Shown: one piece after another, positions 1 to 8,020 of the stretch | How positions within the stretch are numbered: the stretch's first letter is position 1 | Layout of the letters: each line of letters opens with the position of its first letter | Source: Dysgonamonadaceae bacterium | GTDB lineage: Bacteria > Bacteroidota > Bacteroidia > Bacteroidales > Azobacteroidaceae | NCBI GenBank assembly: GCA_031256775.1 | Contig: JAIRPX010000152.1 | Span: forward strand, 1-38,781 | DNA: 38,781 nt | Direction: 5' to 3' | The notes under the pieces: model-generated | Seen by the model: only the letters and a program-made list of their open reading frames with translations | Database searches by the model: none | What the model was told of the DNA's origin: nothing | Translations under genes and position numbers: made by a program

Positions 1-1901
1 ACATTGAACGACCATTCGGGATCAAGTTTCTTCATCGTGTTTTTGACGTGCTGTATAGCTTCGCGCTGGTTGCTTCCGGCTTTCACCTTAATATAGGCGA
101 AGCTGTTATTGTCGCCCCAGTTTTCGGTTCCCCAGACGTAGAAAGCCATAGGCGTGGGCGCTGTATGGAACGTAGTAAACTGAATATCGGGAATGAAGCC
201 GATGATTTCGCTGCTGTCGATGTCGGTGTTCAGCTGAATATCGTATTCATGACGCGCTTTTTCGTTGAAAATGTATTTGCCGCGTCGTCCAAGCCGGTCG
301 TCGTCGCGGAAGTCGCGTCCTTCGCTGACCTTAATTCCCATTATTTTCAGAAACGACGGGCTTACCGGCAAACAGAAAAATTGAATTGATTTATCCTGAT
401 ACCGCCGTCCCCAGCCCATGTAAGTGTCGCTGCTTGCCAAAAGGAACTGTCCGTAAGTCAGGTCTTCAATTCCGGCAAACGATTTCAGATCGTTTTCAAG
501 CACGCTATAATTTTTCTTGACTTCGCCGGTCAGCTCGGTAATAATAATCTGGTCACGGTTGAAACCCATCGGAATGCTTTGCATGTAACGATTCTGGAAA
601 TACATGAAAAGGGCGCATGTAATCAGCACAAACGAAGCCGTAAACTGCAAACCCATCAGCGTGTTACGTATCTGCTGCCCACGTATAGACAGCCCAAACG
701 AGCCTTTGAGAGCCAGCGCAGGCTGAAACGAGGTGATATAGAACGCCGGATATAGCCCCGACACAAGTCCGGTAAGCGCAGCAATAGCAGCCGTCGCCAC
801 AAGCAATTTCGGATATTCAAGCGGATGTATGCCGCAATCAAGCAGTTCAACTATCGGCGGCGTTTTCGACGCAGCATAGACCAGAAACAGCGCTATAAAA
901 TAAGCAACAAAAGCCATTAGAACGGCTTCTGCTACAAGCAAAACGCGCAGCTTGCCTGCGGACGCGCCAAACACCTTCTGCGTATTGATGCTGCGTATGC
1001 GTCGAGGAACGAGAGCCATGCTGAAATTGGTAAAGTTGATTCCCGCAATTACAATAATTGCAACGATTACGGAAAGCAGGACAAGAAGCGTTTGCCAACT
1101 TGATTTGGGCGAATTGTCATAGTTGACGTCCATCGTAAAATGCAGATCGGGCAAAGAAGTCAGCGAAAAGCCGCATTTTTCGAAGCCATGATCAGGATTA
1201 CTTTCTTTCTGCATTGTTTGATTGAAAACTTCTGTTACGTTGCTTGCCGCGTCGGGCGAATCTAACCGCACATAGCAAGCATAGTTCCAATTCTCCCAAG
1301 ACGTTTCATTCTCGTTGCCAAGTTTGAAACAGATACTGTTTTCAATCAGCGAATTTTCCGGAAAATCGCGGTAAACGCCTTTCACCGGATATTTCTTTCC
1401 CCACATTTCCAGCATCCGGTCGATGCAGGGCGCGTCTCCGAACAGTCTTTTAGCCATATTTTGCGGAATTAACAGCATGTCGGGATTATGCAATGCGTCA
1501 GCCGTTCCTTCTACAATCTCGAAAGGAAACACTTTTGCATAGTCGGACGAAACCGCCTGCGTTTTTTCTATGGACGTAAATCTTGAGCCGTTTTTCTCTA
1601 CGACGATGCTGCCTTTTCCACTCCAAGGTCCAAAAAATGTGCCTGCAACAACATGCGGCGACGACTGAAGCAGGGTTTCCACCAGCGGACGGCAAAGTAT
1701 TGATTGCTTGCCGCCTTCGGAATTAACGAAATCCACGCGGAAAATCTTTTCGTTGTCGGGGCTGAAGCGATCGAAATTATAGTCATAATCTACCTGCATC
1801 ATAATAATGATAAACACGGCAAAAGCAACCGACAGTCCGGTTATGTTCAGAACCGACGACGTTCTAAACCGTTTCAAGACAAATATGAAATTCTTAATCA
1901 T
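1..1901 (-). CDS. MacB/FtsX-type ABC transporter permease (partial, C-terminus off the left edge)
   Basis: An open frame runs without a stop from the ATG at 1901 to the window edge (633 residues seen). It begins MIKNFIFVLKRF and has a first membrane segment at about residues 12-30. A long periplasmic MacB-PCD-like region follows, then membrane segments at about 270-293, 320-341 and 363-390, a fifth at about 414-438, and a second periplasmic region up to the edge. This is the two-module, eight-helix layout of Bacteroidetes ABC permeases of about 780-800 residues, so roughly the last FtsX module (three helices) is missing. The segment NFTNFSMALVPRRIRSINTQ-KVFGAS is the typical cytoplasmic coupling loop before helix 3. 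Such permeases work with a separate ATPase, not present in the window, to drive peptide, antibiotic or lipoprotein export. The gene starts 17 nt after the adaptor gene stops, so the two are almost certainly one operon. The substrate cannot be read from sequence. Confidence 0.9.
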   Translation of the reverse strand, partial: MIKNFIFVLKRFRTSSVLNITGLSVAFAVFIIIMMQVDYDYNFDRFSPDNEKIFRVDFVNSEGGKQSILCRPLVETLLQSSPHVVAGTFFGPWSGKGSIVVEKNGSRFTSIEKTQAVSSDYAKVFPFEIVEGTADALHNPDMLLIPQNMAKRLFGDAPCIDRMLEMWGKKYPVKGVYRDFPENSLIENSICFKLGNENETSWENWNYACYVRLDSPDAASNVTEVFNQTMQKESNPDHGFEKCGFSLTSLPDLHFTMDVNYDNSPKSSWQTLLVLLSVIVAIIVIAGINFTNFSMALVPRRIRSINTQKVFGASAGKLRVLLVAEAVLMAFVAYFIALFLVYAASKTPPIVELLDCGIHPLEYPKLLVATAAIAALTGLVSGLYPAFYITSFQPALALKGSFGLSIRGQQIRNTLMGLQFTASFVLITCALFMYFQNRYMQSIPMGFNRDQIIITELTGEVKKNYSVLENDLKSFAGIEDLTYGQFLLASSDTYMGWGRRYQDKSIQFFCLPVSPSFLKIMGIKVSEGRDFRDDDRLGRRGKYIFNEKARHEYDIQLNTDIDSSEIIGFIPDIQFTTFHTAPTPMAFYVWGTENWGDNNSFAYIKVKAGSNQREAIQHVKNTMKKLDPEWSFN

Positions 1902-1918
1902 AACTTTATTTTTTTACT

Positions 1919-3169
1919 TTATTTTAAAATCAGTTCCTGCACATCCCCAAAACTTTCATAGCTCGAAGTAATCACTTTTTCGTCTGGTTCAAGACCGCTT
2001 AACACTTCATAATAGAGCGGGTTTTGCCGTCCGATGCGTATGTTCCGGCGAGCTGCCTTATTTCCGTCGGAAGAAACGACAAATATCCACTGTCCGCCGG
2101 TGTTCTGATAGAACGCGCCGCGCGGAATAAGCAGAGCGTCAGCCGATTGACCAAGCTGAAGGTTGATGTAGTAGGTTTGTCCGGCGCGGATATTGTCGGG
2201 GCGTTCGCCTTCAAACACAAAATCGGTTTTGAACTGTTTGTCGCGCACCTCAGGATATACTTTGCGGACAACCAGTGAGTAGGTTTTATCCTGGCGCTCG
2301 AAATTCGCCGCCAAGCCGTTTTTCACGCGGTCGATATAATGCTCGTCTATCAAAGCCTCAATCTTGTAATCCGACAGCACGCTGATCTGACCGATGCGGG
2401 CGCCACTCCCGACTGATTGTCCGATTTCTACGTCGAGCAACCCCAGCTGTCCATCAACCGGCGATTTGACGTCAAGATTTTCAACACGCTGACGCACCAG
2501 TACCAAGTTCCTGCGAATGTTTCCCAGACTTTCTTCCATCTGGTCAATCTGAATACCGCGATAGATGGAATCCTGCTTCTGGCGTTCAACCACAAGTTCC
2601 AGTCCTTTCACTGCAAACTCATAATCTTCCTTTGCCTGCAAATATTCTTCTCTGGAAGTCAGTTTTTCGTCGTACAGATTCCTGTACTGTTCATATTTTC
2701 GATTTTTGCGTTCAATATCCAGGTCAAGTTGCAGGCGTTCTTTGCGGAGATTCAGTTTTTCCTGTTCCATCGTTACCTGCGTATTACGCAGAAAATTCTG
2801 TTTCTCAGCAAGTTGCGCTTCGCTATCAAGAATATTGAGGCTCAGCATCGGATTTGTTAGACGGACAATAACTTCGCCCCGATGCACCATAGAGCCTTCT
2901 TCTACAACTTTTTCGGCGACCATTCCGCCTTCGATTGCGCTCAATTGAATGGTATTGATGGGTTGCACCTGCCCGTTAACGCGAATATAATCGTTAAATT
3001 CTCCTCTTGCAACAGTTTGTATTGCAAGTTTTTCCTTGTCGGCATTAAACTTCGGACGGTGATCGCCGAAAATCATCCATGAAATCGCAGCAAGCAAAAC
3101 AGCGCCTCCAACGATATATGGAATATGTTTTTTACGCAATCCTTTTTTCTTTTCAATTATTCTATCCAT
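1919..3169 (-). CDS. HlyD/MacA-family periplasmic adaptor (membrane fusion protein) of an efflux system
   Basis: A 416-residue protein with a positively charged N-terminus and one membrane anchor at about residues 16-34. It has a first half of a lipoyl/barrel-sandwich domain (about 65-105, VNGQVQPIN through GEVIVRL), a long charged coiled coil (about 115-235) and the second lipoyl half (VKSPVDGQLG, about 237-265). A beta-barrel and membrane-proximal domain complete it. Length and order fit periplasmic adaptor proteins that bridge an inner-membrane pump to a TolC-like outer-membrane channel. It is the first gene of the operon with the MacB/FtsX permease, which points to an ABC-type tripartite exporter rather than an RND pump. 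The ATPase and outer-membrane factor would have to be beyond the left edge or elsewhere. An inverted and direct TTTACA repeat lies about 100 bp upstream of the start. Confidence 0.93.
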   Translation of the reverse strand: MDRIIEKKKGLRKKHIPYIVGGAVLLAAISWMIFGDHRPKFNADKEKLAIQTVARGEFNDYIRVNGQVQPINTIQLSAIEGGMVAEKVVEEGSMVHRGEVIVRLTNPMLSLNILDSEAQLAEKQNFLRNTQVTMEQEKLNLRKERLQLDLDIERKNRKYEQYRNLYDEKLTSREEYLQAKEDYEFAVKGLELVVERQKQDSIYRGIQIDQMEESLGNIRRNLVLVRQRVENLDVKSPVDGQLGLLDVEIGQSVGSGARIGQISVLSDYKIEALIDEHYIDRVKNGLAANFERQDKTYSLVVRKVYPEVRDKQFKTDFVFEGERPDNIRAGQTYYINLQLGQSADALLIPRGAFYQNTGGQWIFVVSSDGNKAARRNIRIGRQNPLYYEVLSGLEPDEKVITSSYESFGDVQELILK

Positions 3170-3270
3170 GACATTATAAATATATTTTTGTTTAAATTAA
3201 TCGCTATAATCATGCCAAAAGGATAATTAGCGGATTTATAATGAAATATGATTTTAAGGACATTTGAAAT

Positions 3271-3310
3271 TGTAAAAAAAATTTACAGTGTGCGTAAGAT
3301 TTTTTACAGT
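3271..3310. promoter_or_regulatory. Inverted plus direct TTTACAGT repeats upstream of the efflux operon
   Basis: TGTAAA at 3271-3276 and TTTACA at 3282-3287 form a perfect 6-bp inverted repeat around five A residues. The word TTTACAGT at 3282-3289 is repeated at 3303-3310, exactly 21 bp (two helical turns) later. The block lies 102-141 bp upstream of the adaptor start at 3169. Operator function is inferred only from geometry; the AT-rich background makes chance matches likely. Confidence 0.3.
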
Positions 3311-3320
3311 AGGAGGGGAG

Positions 3321-3652
3321 TTTTCAGTTTTCAGTTTTCAGTTTTCAGTTTTTAGTTTTTAGTTTTTAGTTCTGGATTGCTTCGCTAACGCTCGCAGTGA
3401 CGATGCACAAAATTAAACCGCGTAAAGTATAAACAGAGCAGCGTAGCTGCAACATCTTTGTAACCGTGTGCGTAAGCGCACGGTTGGAAAATACAGACCT
3501 TTCCCTGAGTAGCGTAGCTGCGACATCTTTTTTTAACAGCAAATTATACTCTGCACGGCATGGTTTTGTGCAACGTCATTGCGAAGGCAAAGCCTAAAGC
3601 AATCCAGTAATTAGTTTTCAGCTGGATTGCTTCGCTAACGCTCGCAATGACG
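3321..3652. repeat. Composite interspersed repeat region 1 (heptamer tract, palindromic A modules, hairpin block)
   Basis: This fills the gap between the efflux operon and the receptor gene. In order: seven heptamers (4 x TTTTCAG, 3 x TTTTTAG) at 3321-3369; an A module at 3372-3402 (CTGGATTGC ... GTGACG); a hairpin block at 3437-3546 that is nearly identical to 10442-10550; an inverted A' module (core AGGCAAAGCCT) at 3574-3607; a 14-bp TTTTCAG-like spacer; and a direct A module at 3622-3652. The flanking words GCACAAAATTAAACCGCGTAA and its partner GTGCAGAGTATAAT also recur elsewhere. The end of the block at 3507-3546 matches the left half of the 90-bp MITE-like element at 10512-10601 and then stops, so this copy looks truncated. 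Confidence 0.9.
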
Positions 3653-3813
3653 TTGCACAAAATTAAACCGCGTAAAGTATAAATAGCAGAATAAGTATTA
3701 TCATTTTGCTCTGCATTTTTTGATTAAACCTTGCATTATATTTATTTTTTTACTGCTATTTCAGCAACTTGGATGATTTATGATAAAAAAACAGGAAAAT
3801 TTTTCAAGAAATA

Positions 3814-3844
3814 TTTGCTTGATAAAATTTATTTTCTACCTTTA
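3814..3844 (+). promoter_or_regulatory. Candidate Bacteroidetes promoter for the outer-membrane receptor
   Basis: TTTG at 3814-3817, a 19-nt spacer and TACCTTTA at 3837-3844 match the Bacteroidetes -33/-7 consensus (TTTG, TAnnTTTG) with one mismatch. Transcription would begin around 3851, upstream of both possible start codons (3863 and 3899). Confidence 0.5.
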
Positions 3845-3898
3845 TGCTTTATTTTATGATGTATGTATTTTAATACTTTTTTTCACTCTCGCAGCAAT

Positions 3899-6187
3899 AT
3901 GCAAAATATTGCTTTTTGGCTGTCTGTATTCCTATTTCTTATTAGTGGAATAGTGCCTGTATTCGCCCAGCACACTTTTACGGGAAAAGTAACCGATATG
4001 TATCGGCAGTCATTGCCCGACGCACAGGTAATGCTTTTCACAACCGACTCCCTATATGCAGGTTCTTTAACGGACAACGGCGGAAATTTTTCTTTCCGCG
4101 ATTTGCAGTCGGGCGAATATCTCCTGAACATTATCTGCTTCGGATATACGCCTTTGGAAGATAGCATACAGATAACGGATAATATACTTAAACATAATTA
4201 CATGCTGGCAAAAGATACAGTGATGAATTTGGATACGGTAGTAGTGACAGCCGACCTGAGCAATACAGTGAAACGGACGGCAACAGGACAAAAATTCTAC
4301 CTTTCAGAACAGGCAAAAAACAGTGGCGATCCGTATATTGCACTTAAAGAAATTCCACGCCTGAATATCAATGAATCCCTGCGGTCGATCACGATGGAAG
4401 ACGGCGCAAGCCCGCTGATACTGATAAACGGCATTGCGGTCAATTCCGGCGTTGCTCCAATTGATCCCAAAGAAATTGTATCGGTGGAAATTATGGACGC
4501 CGTCAGCGCCCGCTATTTGCGCACCGGCGCACGTCACATCATCAATATCAGGCTGAAAGAGAAAAAGAATCCATATACATTTTTTGAGGTTATGAGCCGC
4601 CACGACATTCCATTGCGGCAGGGAATGGGCGCTGTCTATTTTGAAATCGGCAATTCCAAATATTCGCTATATGGCAGGGGAACAGGAGGATACATCTATA
4701 ATGACAAAACCGAAACAGAAGGCTGGCAACGAAGCAGTAACTACTTCAAGCAAAACAGCGGGACTGAACGCGCCGACAGCTACAACTTTCTGGGCGAACT
4801 GCTGTTTAAATGTATGCTTACCGAAAAGGATTTTCTTGCCGCCCATCTGTATTTCCGCCATGACAAACGCAAAACCGAAAACAGTGGAAGCGGCGCATAC
4901 AGGACAGATGATACGCAGGATTTCAGTTACACTTCCCTAAACCGCGACAGTTCGAATATCTGGACTGGGAGTTTGTATCACAGGCATATATTTTCGGAAA
5001 CAGAATTGCTGGAAACAACTTTAGCTTTCAATGGCAATCAGAACCGTAACGAAGGAGAGCGGCTTGAAACATACCTTGACAGGCTTTATCAGAATTTTTA
5101 TGAATACAGGAACAGACGTTCATCAGGAAGTCTGAATATTGACTATTCACTGGAATGGAACGAAATAAACAGTTTGAATATCGGCTCCGAAACAAAATAT
5201 ATAAACGATGGTATTCACCGGGTAAGCTCCGGTTTTCCCGTATTTAATCATCATGAGTGGAGCCAGTACCTCTATACCGCTTTCAGCAGTAAAATCAAAA
5301 ACCTTTATTACATGGGATCATTGGGCTTTGAGAGTATATGGTTGAAAGCCGGCGATGTTTCCGGCAACCATATCAGACCACGCGCCTCAGTAAGCGGTAC
5401 GTTTATGTTCAACGACAACAGTTCCATTCAGGCGGTATACACGCTGACTGACGAATCGCCAGAAGTGGGGACGCTGAATCCATATAATACCTCTACAGAT
5501 TCATTGGTTATAACGCGGGGAAATCCAGGTCTTTTCCCGATGCGGCAGCACAAAATTAATTTGTCATATACTTTCAATAAATCAGGTTTTTATATCTCTC
5601 CTTCCGCCTATTACGGTATAGACGCCGACGCCATCGAACCGTTTGGATATACTGAAAACGGCATCTATATAAGCAGTTATCGCAACACTGGAAAATTCCG
5701 GTCGCTGGCGGCGGGAAGTTCTGCCGGATATCGCATGGGAAAATGGGGAAATATCAATGTTTCGGGCTATCACTGTGTGGATTACTTTTCGGAGCAGGAA
5801 GCACGTGAAAGTTTTTCATTTTCTGCCGGAATAACGGCAAAATATAAAAAATGGTATTTTGGAATAGACTTTAATTACCGTAATTACAGTTATACTGCCA
5901 TATCAAGGACAGAATACCGTACGCCCGATTATTCCTTAGCTCAAATAAAATATAGCTTCACTCCAAATTTCTACATTTCCGCAGCGCTCCAGTATCTTAC
6001 CGGAGCCATCCGCCAGAATACGGAAACTTACAGCAAAGACTATCGTTCATTCACCTCTCAACAAATGGTTGACAGGAATGTTCGTCCATGGATTTTGATT
6101 CGCTATACGTTCCGAAAGAACGACAGCCGGAAAATTAAGCTCAACAACAGCATTGTGGACAGTAAGGAAAAAGGCATATCACTTTAA
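3899..6187 (+). CDS. TonB-receptor-like outer-membrane beta-barrel protein with N-terminal CarboxypepD-reg domain
   Basis: From the ATG at 3899 the protein is 762 residues and opens directly with a signal peptide (MQNIAFWLSVFLFLISG ... VFA); an in-frame ATG at 3863 would add 12 residues that spoil it. Mature residues about 25-100 form a carboxypeptidase-regulatory-like beta-sandwich (TFTGKVTDMYRQSLPDAQV, GNFSFRDLQSGEYLL). A short plug-like region follows (about 125-215, with LILINGIAVN and VSVEIMDAVSARYL). The rest is alternating aromatic beta-strands typical of the OMP-b-brl-3 family. No SusD partner or TonB gene is adjacent, so the ligand is unknown. It probably stands alone: the next gene has its own promoter-like box. 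Either it imports a ligand with TonB or it is a receptor-like barrel of unknown role. Confidence 0.88.
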   Translation: MQNIAFWLSVFLFLISGIVPVFAQHTFTGKVTDMYRQSLPDAQVMLFTTDSLYAGSLTDNGGNFSFRDLQSGEYLLNIICFGYTPLEDSIQITDNILKHNYMLAKDTVMNLDTVVVTADLSNTVKRTATGQKFYLSEQAKNSGDPYIALKEIPRLNINESLRSITMEDGASPLILINGIAVNSGVAPIDPKEIVSVEIMDAVSARYLRTGARHIINIRLKEKKNPYTFFEVMSRHDIPLRQGMGAVYFEIGNSKYSLYGRGTGGYIYNDKTETEGWQRSSNYFKQNSGTERADSYNFLGELLFKCMLTEKDFLAAHLYFRHDKRKTENSGSGAYRTDDTQDFSYTSLNRDSSNIWTGSLYHRHIFSETELLETTLAFNGNQNRNEGERLETYLDRLYQNFYEYRNRRSSGSLNIDYSLEWNEINSLNIGSETKYINDGIHRVSSGFPVFNHHEWSQYLYTAFSSKIKNLYYMGSLGFESIWLKAGDVSGNHIRPRASVSGTFMFNDNSSIQAVYTLTDESPEVGTLNPYNTSTDSLVITRGNPGLFPMRQHKINLSYTFNKSGFYISPSAYYGIDADAIEPFGYTENGIYISSYRNTGKFRSLAAGSSAGYRMGKWGNINVSGYHCVDYFSEQEARESFSFSAGITAKYKKWYFGIDFNYRNYSYTAISRTEYRTPDYSLAQIKYSFTPNFYISAALQYLTGAIRQNTETYSKDYRSFTSQQMVDRNVRPWILIRYTFRKNDSRKIKLNNSIVDSKEKGISL

Positions 6188-6188
6188 A

Positions 6189-6262
6189 AACATGAAGCGA
6201 TTCCCATTCTATCCCAATAATACAACTATTGAAACATAAGGTTTTTAAATAAACTTCATGTT
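6189..6262 (+). other. Long-loop inverted repeat after the receptor gene
   Basis: AACATGAAG at 6189-6197 and CTTCATGTT at 6254-6262 are a perfect 9-bp inverted repeat beginning one base after the receptor stop codon, followed by ATTTTCTATTCTC. It could be a weak transcript end, but the 56-nt loop is long for an intrinsic terminator. Confidence 0.3.
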
Positions 6263-6287
6263 ATTTTCTATTCTCAAAAGAAAATCA

Positions 6288-6295
6288 TAACTTTG
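6288..6295 (+). promoter_or_regulatory. Candidate -7 promoter box (TAACTTTG) for the methyltransferase-kinase-murQ operon
   Basis: TAACTTTG is an exact TAnnTTTG match 46 nt before the methyltransferase ATG at 6342. No clear TTTG is present at the expected -33 distance, so support is partial. Confidence 0.45.
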
Positions 6296-6341
6296 CAAGA
6301 AAATTATAAAAAAAATTTTGTATTCGGTCAATGTGAATATA

Positions 6342-7187
6342 ATGTCATCAAATAATTTAAATAAACTTATACTTGGCGACAACCTCGAAATTCTCAAAGC
6401 GATGGAAAGCGAAACTGTGGATTTGATTTATCTTGACCCTCCATTTTTCTCAAACAGAAATTATGAGGTAATCTGGGGCGATGAGGGCGAAATTCGCAGT
6501 TTTCAAGATCGCTGGGCTGGCGGCATCGACCACTATATTGCGTGGCTTAAAGAGCGCATAATAGAAATGTACCGCGTTTTAAAACAGACAGGAAGTATCT
6601 TTTTGCATTGCGACTGGCATGCCGACGCCTACATCCGCGTATATATTTTGGACAAAATTTTTGGACAAAATAATTTTAGAAACGAAATTATCTGGTGTTA
6701 CAGAGGAGGAGGATCTCCCAAATCGGATTTTGGACGCAGGCATGATTCTATATTTCGTTATACAAAAAGTGATAATTATACTTTTAATGCAGACGAAATA
6801 AGAATACCATATCAGGCAGAAGGAATTGGAAGAAAAGACGACGCCATGTGGGGTAAACACAAAGGAACAGACAAGGTATATAAGCCAAATCCATTAGGAA
6901 AAATTCCCGAAGACTGGTGGTTAATAAATATTCTCAACGCAAACGACCCTGAAAGAATCGGCTACCCCACTCAAAAGCCTTATACATTGCTTGAACGTAT
7001 TGTTAAATGCGCCAGCAACGAAGGCGACCTTGTTCTTGATCCGTTTGTAGGCGGAGGAACAACCCTTGCAGTTGCCGACAAGCTGAATCGCAGATGGATT
7101 GGAATAGACCAATCTGTTCAGGCAGTGAAAGTAACAGAATTGAGATTGCAACAGCAAACAGATTTGTTTACAAGCATTTATATATGA
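6342..7187 (+). CDS. Orphan beta-class DNA (N4-cytosine or N6-adenine) methyltransferase
   Basis: A 281-residue protein. The catalytic motif IV (VDLIYLDPPF, about residues 27-36) comes before the AdoMet-binding motif I (VLDPFVGGGTT, near residue 238), the permuted order of beta-class methyltransferases. Other family marks are NEIIWCYRGGG and YPTQKPYTLLERIV. The ATG at 6342 (MSSNNLNKLILGDNLEIL) is preferred over an upstream TTG at 6318 because homologues start close to LILGDNLE. No endonuclease, specificity subunit or helicase lies nearby, so this is a solitary methyltransferase that might mark DNA for regulation, or a remnant of a restriction system. Its stop overlaps the kinase start as ATGA (7184-7187), implying co-transcription and coupled translation with two amino-sugar catabolic genes. 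The target sequence cannot be predicted. Confidence 0.9.
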   Translation: MSSNNLNKLILGDNLEILKAMESETVDLIYLDPPFFSNRNYEVIWGDEGEIRSFQDRWAGGIDHYIAWLKERIIEMYRVLKQTGSIFLHCDWHADAYIRVYILDKIFGQNNFRNEIIWCYRGGGSPKSDFGRRHDSIFRYTKSDNYTFNADEIRIPYQAEGIGRKDDAMWGKHKGTDKVYKPNPLGKIPEDWWLINILNANDPERIGYPTQKPYTLLERIVKCASNEGDLVLDPFVGGGTTLAVADKLNRRWIGIDQSVQAVKVTELRLQQQTDLFTSIYI

Positions 7188-8020
7188 TTTTATTAGCCGA
7201 CAGCGGCTCTACAAAAACTGTCTGGGCGCTCGTTGATTCAAACGGGACAAAATTTTTCCGTACTGGTGGGATAAATCCTTATTTTTCAACTTCAAAAGAA
7301 ATAACTGACCTTCTGAAAAACGAGCTGACAATTGATCATTCAATTGATTTTGTTCATTTCTACGGCGCAGGATGTACGCCTGAAAAAGCATCCACCGTTG
7401 CAGTTGCTTTAATGGAATATTTTAAAACAGATGCTGTTGAAGTAGAATCCGATCTGCTGGCAGCCGCCCACTCATTGTGTAAAGACGGAGAAGGAATTGC
7501 CTGCATATTGGGAACAGGTTCAAACTCATGCTATTACGATAGAAAAAATATTGTAAAAAATATTCCGTCCCTGGGTTACGTTTTAGGCGACGAAGGTAGC
7601 GGATCGCATCTCGGAAAAAAATTTTTAAGCGGCATTTTAAAGTCACTCCTCCCCTACCCTATCATTCAGGATTTTAAAAATACGTATCAACTGAATATGG
7701 AAGAAATAATTAACAGCGTTTATTGTAAGGCATTTCCCAACCGTTTTATGGCAAAATTTGCGCCGTTTATGCTTAAACATATCAACAATCCAGAAATACG
7801 GGAACTTGTAGAAAGCTGTTTCGACGAATTTATCAGCCGAAACGTACTTCAATATGAAAAAGCATATTCCGTACCTGTTCATTTCACCGGAAATATTGCA
7901 TTCAATTTCAAGGAAAATCTGCAAAATGTACTCAAAAAATATAATCTGCATCAGGGAAAAATAACAAAAGAACCTTTGCCTGAATTAATTGAATATTACA
8001 GAAAAAAATATTTGCTATGA
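7184..8020 (+). CDS. BadF/BadG/BcrA/BcrD-family amino-sugar kinase (MurNAc/GlcNAc kinase, MurK-like)
   Basis: From the ATG at 7184 the protein is 278 residues and begins with the phosphate-1 motif of the actin-like ATPase fold (MILLADSGSTKTVWALVDS). The phosphate-2 region follows (ACILGTGSNSCYYD) and then GYVLGDEGSGSHLGKKFL, all hallmarks of N-acetylglucosamine-type kinases. Translation from an upstream TTG at 7094 would only repeat the tail of the methyltransferase in another frame and is rejected. It overlaps both neighbours by 4 bp (ATGA). Immediate linkage to murQ suggests that it phosphorylates MurNAc at position 6 to make the MurQ substrate; a MurK of this kind is known from Tannerella forsythia. 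GlcNAc kinase activity is the alternative. It acts in the cytoplasm in peptidoglycan recycling. Confidence 0.88.
   Translation: MILLADSGSTKTVWALVDSNGTKFFRTGGINPYFSTSKEITDLLKNELTIDHSIDFVHFYGAGCTPEKASTVAVALMEYFKTDAVEVESDLLAAAHSLCKDGEGIACILGTGSNSCYYDRKNIVKNIPSLGYVLGDEGSGSHLGKKFLSGILKSLLPYPIIQDFKNTYQLNMEEIINSVYCKAFPNRFMAKFAPFMLKHINNPEIRELVESCFDEFISRNVLQYEKAYSVPVHFTGNIAFNFKENLQNVLKKYNLHQGKITKEPLPELIEYYRKKYLL

Noticed and set aside
656-850. Minus-strand 64-residue frame, and others such as 847-1098, inside the left-edge gene
   Set aside because: They lie in other frames of the continuous permease frame that runs from 1901 to the edge, and their sequences are not protein-like.
2417-2860. Plus-strand 147-residue frame opposite the adaptor gene
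   Set aside because: It is fully antisense to a well-supported membrane fusion protein, and its hydrophobic composition is the reverse-complement shadow of the coiled-coil codons.
7094-7183. N-terminal extension of the kinase upstream of 7184
   Set aside because: It is a TTG-started read through the methyltransferase 3' end in another frame; the family begins at MILLADSGSTKT.
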